Made by a program: the position numbers and the translations under genes | The notes under the pieces: model-generated | Told to the model about the DNA's origin: nothing | The model's database searches: none | The model's input: the letters and a program-made list of their open reading frames with translations, nothing else | Shown: in pieces, positions 14,760-16,526 of the stretch | Layout: the number at the start of each line of letters is the position of its first letter | Numbering within the stretch: position 1 is the stretch's first letter | From: JBLIKP01 sp047635375 | GTDB taxonomy: Bacteria; Bacteroidota; Bacteroidia; Sphingobacteriales; Sphingobacteriaceae | Direction: 5' to 3' | NCBI GenBank assembly: GCA_047635375.1 | Contig: JBLIKP010000055.1 | Span: forward strand, 1-16,526 | Length of the DNA: 16,526 nt

Positions 14760-16526
14760 TTGACACCAGGTAATTTAAATACAAAAGTCCTTTCCAAAGT
14801 AATACCTTTTGCAATCGCGGTGTTAATGGTTGCAGGGGCATGGAATTCTAGCGCTCATATTACGGGAATGCTTTTTGACCTTCCGCTTCAAGGGGTTGAT
14901 ACTGGAGGGAAAGACACTTTAAAATATCCAATAAAAGACAATAAAATTGCTGGTGAGAAATCAAATTCTGTTGATTTCAAAGACCCTGGTGTCGTAAAAA
15001 AAGAAGTGGAATATGACCCGGAAACGGGAATGTACGTGGTTCGTGAAAAAGTTAACGGCCGGGATGTTCGTGCGCCAAGATATATCTCTTTTGAAGATTA
15101 CGCTCGTTACGAAGCGGAGAAAGGAAAAAAAGATTATTGGAAGCAAAAATCCAATGCAGGCGACATCCTTAATACCCAAAGTATTGTCCCGAAGCTGTAT
15201 GTTGGTGGAGAGGTTTTTGATAGAATTTTTGGAGGAAGCTCCGTTAATATTCGCCCCCAAGGTTCAGCCGAGTTAACCTTTGGTGTGCGTCACAGCCGAA
15301 ACAACAACTCACAACTTACCGAGCGCCAGCAAAGAAATACCGATTTTGATTTTGACCAACGTATCCAAATGAACGTTGTGGGTAACATCGGCGACAAGCT
15401 TAAGCTTACCACAAATTATAATACTGAGTCGACCTTCGATTTTGAAAATCAAATCAAAATTGAATACACTGGTTACGACGATGAGATAATCAAGAAAATT
15501 GAAGCAGGTAACGTGAGTTTGCCTATTAATGGCTCGCTTATTACAGGGTCGCAATCTCTGTTTGGTTTAAAAACCCAAATGCAGTTCGGGCGATTAATGG
15601 TAACCACTGTGCTGTCACAACAAAAGAGTGAGCAGAAAGAAATTAATATAAAAAACGGTGCTCAATCTCAGGAGTTTGAAGTTCAGGCTGATGAATATGA
15701 TGCAAATCGTCACTTTTTCCTGTCTCATTTCTTTAGAGACCGATATGAACAGTCATTGCGGAGTTTACCTATAGTAAATTCAGGGGTCAATATTACGCAA
15801 GTGGAGGTTTGGATTACCAACGAAAACTTCTCTACCGATGTGGATACAAGAGATATAATTGCTCTGATTGATTTAGGGGAAAGCGAAAGAATTTACAACC
15901 CTGATAAGGTCACCAATGACCCGAATTTTAACATTCCCGATAACCGGAGTAATAATGTTTTAAATGTTATTCCAGGTGCTGCAAGGGAAAGTAATAGTAC
16001 TTCAATTGATGAATTTTTTACCGATAAAGACAATTACGCCAAGTTAAATGCTAAGAAATTAAAAGAGACTGAGTTTGCTTTTAACACCCAACTTGGGTAC
16101 ATAAGTTTAAATAGATCACTAAATACGGACCAAACTCTTGCCGTCTCTTACCGTTTTAGCTACCAAGGAAAGGAATACACTGTCGGGGAATTGTCTACGG
16201 AAAATCAGCCTACTGAGCCTCCAAAGGTTTTATTTGTAAAGCTTTTAAAGAATCAAAATGTAAAGACCAAGTTACCTTCTTGGGACTTAATGATGAAGAA
16301 TATTTATTCTTTTGGAGGTTACAATGTAGGTAGAGAAGATTTCCAATTGGATGTGACATACCTTGATGAAGAGTTAGGAAGTAAAGTTACTTATTTGACT
16401 GAAGGTGAAGGGATTAAGCTTCGTCCGCTTATTCAAGTGTTAGGATTAGACAATCTTAATAACAACCAACAACAACGTCCTGATGGTATTTTCGATTTTG
16501 TACCAGGAATCACAGTCGATCAGAAT
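14760..16526 (+). CDS. sprA: SprA, type IX secretion outer-membrane translocon (N-terminal part, TTG start)
   Basis: SprA is the very large outer-membrane beta-barrel through which the type IX secretion system exports adhesins and enzymes; it is also needed for gliding in flavobacteria. The window holds the first 589 codons of a protein usually around 2,300-2,500 residues; the frame is open to the edge. TTG at 14760 is chosen because an in-frame TAA lies 2 codons upstream and because it yields a signal peptide (Lys9 and Lys13, hydrophobic VIPFAIAVLMVAGAW, then NSSA). The first ATG (14826, codon 23) falls inside that hydrophobic core. Recognisable SprA features are KEVEYDPETGMYVVREKVNG, VYDRIFGGSSVNIRPQG in pattern (VFDRIFGG...), the RQQRNTDFDFDQRIQMNVVG segment, and GSQSLFGLKTQMQFGRL. 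It follows ruvA with no clear promoter of its own. Confidence 0.93.
   Translation, partial: MTPGNLNTKVLSKVIPFAIAVLMVAGAWNSSAHITGMLFDLPLQGVDTGGKDTLKYPIKDNKIAGEKSNSVDFKDPGVVKKEVEYDPETGMYVVREKVNGRDVRAPRYISFEDYARYEAEKGKKDYWKQKSNAGDILNTQSIVPKLYVGGEVFDRIFGGSSVNIRPQGSAELTFGVRHSRNNNSQLTERQQRNTDFDFDQRIQMNVVGNIGDKLKLTTNYNTESTFDFENQIKIEYTGYDDEIIKKIEAGNVSLPINGSLITGSQSLFGLKTQMQFGRLMVTTVLSQQKSEQKEINIKNGAQSQEFEVQADEYDANRHFFLSHFFRDRYEQSLRSLPIVNSGVNITQVEVWITNENFSTDVDTRDIIALIDLGESERIYNPDKVTNDPNFNIPDNRSNNVLNVIPGAARESNSTSIDEFFTDKDNYAKLNAKKLKETEFAFNTQLGYISLNRSLNTDQTLAVSYRFSYQGKEYTVGELSTENQPTEPPKVLFVKLLKNQNVKTKLPSWDLMMKNIYSFGGYNVGREDFQLDVTYLDEELGSKVTYLTEGEGIKLRPLIQVLGLDNLNNNQQQRPDGIFDFVPGITVDQN

Overview
The window is a piece of chromosome from a member of the Bacteroidota, most likely Flavobacteriales. 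The evidence is the N-terminal part of SprA (outer-membrane translocon of the type IX secretion system), several TAnnTTTG promoter boxes of the Bacteroidota type, few Shine-Dalgarno sequences, a Flavobacteriia-type IF-2 with a long charged linker, and a DUF7033-type polysaccharide deacetylase. I cannot name the genus. No rRNA, tRNA, CRISPR array, insertion sequence or phage gene was seen.

Layout. (1) 1-750, minus: most of scpA (chromosome condensation), cut by the window edge. It diverges from dxs (902-2827, isoprenoid precursor synthesis), which is followed by a small MmcQ/YjbR protein (2861-3229). (2) 3218-5370, minus: a translationally coupled pair, a DUF7033/polysaccharide deacetylase and a FemAB-like GNAT acyltransferase, probably acting on the cell envelope. 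Upstream of the pair is the decayed start of a PhnB-like VOC gene (5400-5534, minus). (3) 5627-6684, plus: trmB (tRNA m7G46 methyltransferase) and a cysteine-less MGMT/ATL-like protein. (4) 6713-11767, plus: the rimP-nusA-infB translation/transcription operon, with a good Bacteroidota promoter, a terminator-like hairpin just after the predicted transcription start, and a strong intrinsic terminator after infB. (5) 11794-16526, plus: maeB (malic enzyme with a phosphotransacetylase-like domain), ruvA (Holliday junction resolution) and the first 589 codons of sprA, probably one transcript.

The genes are overwhelmingly core functions. The window contains no convincing new multi-gene system such as a defence island. 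The points most worth a second look are the hairpin in the rimP leader, the VOC gene remnant, the uncharacterised deacetylase/acyltransferase pair, the duplicated motif in the IF-2 linker, and the TTG/GTG starts (four of twelve intact starts), two of which share TTGACAC.
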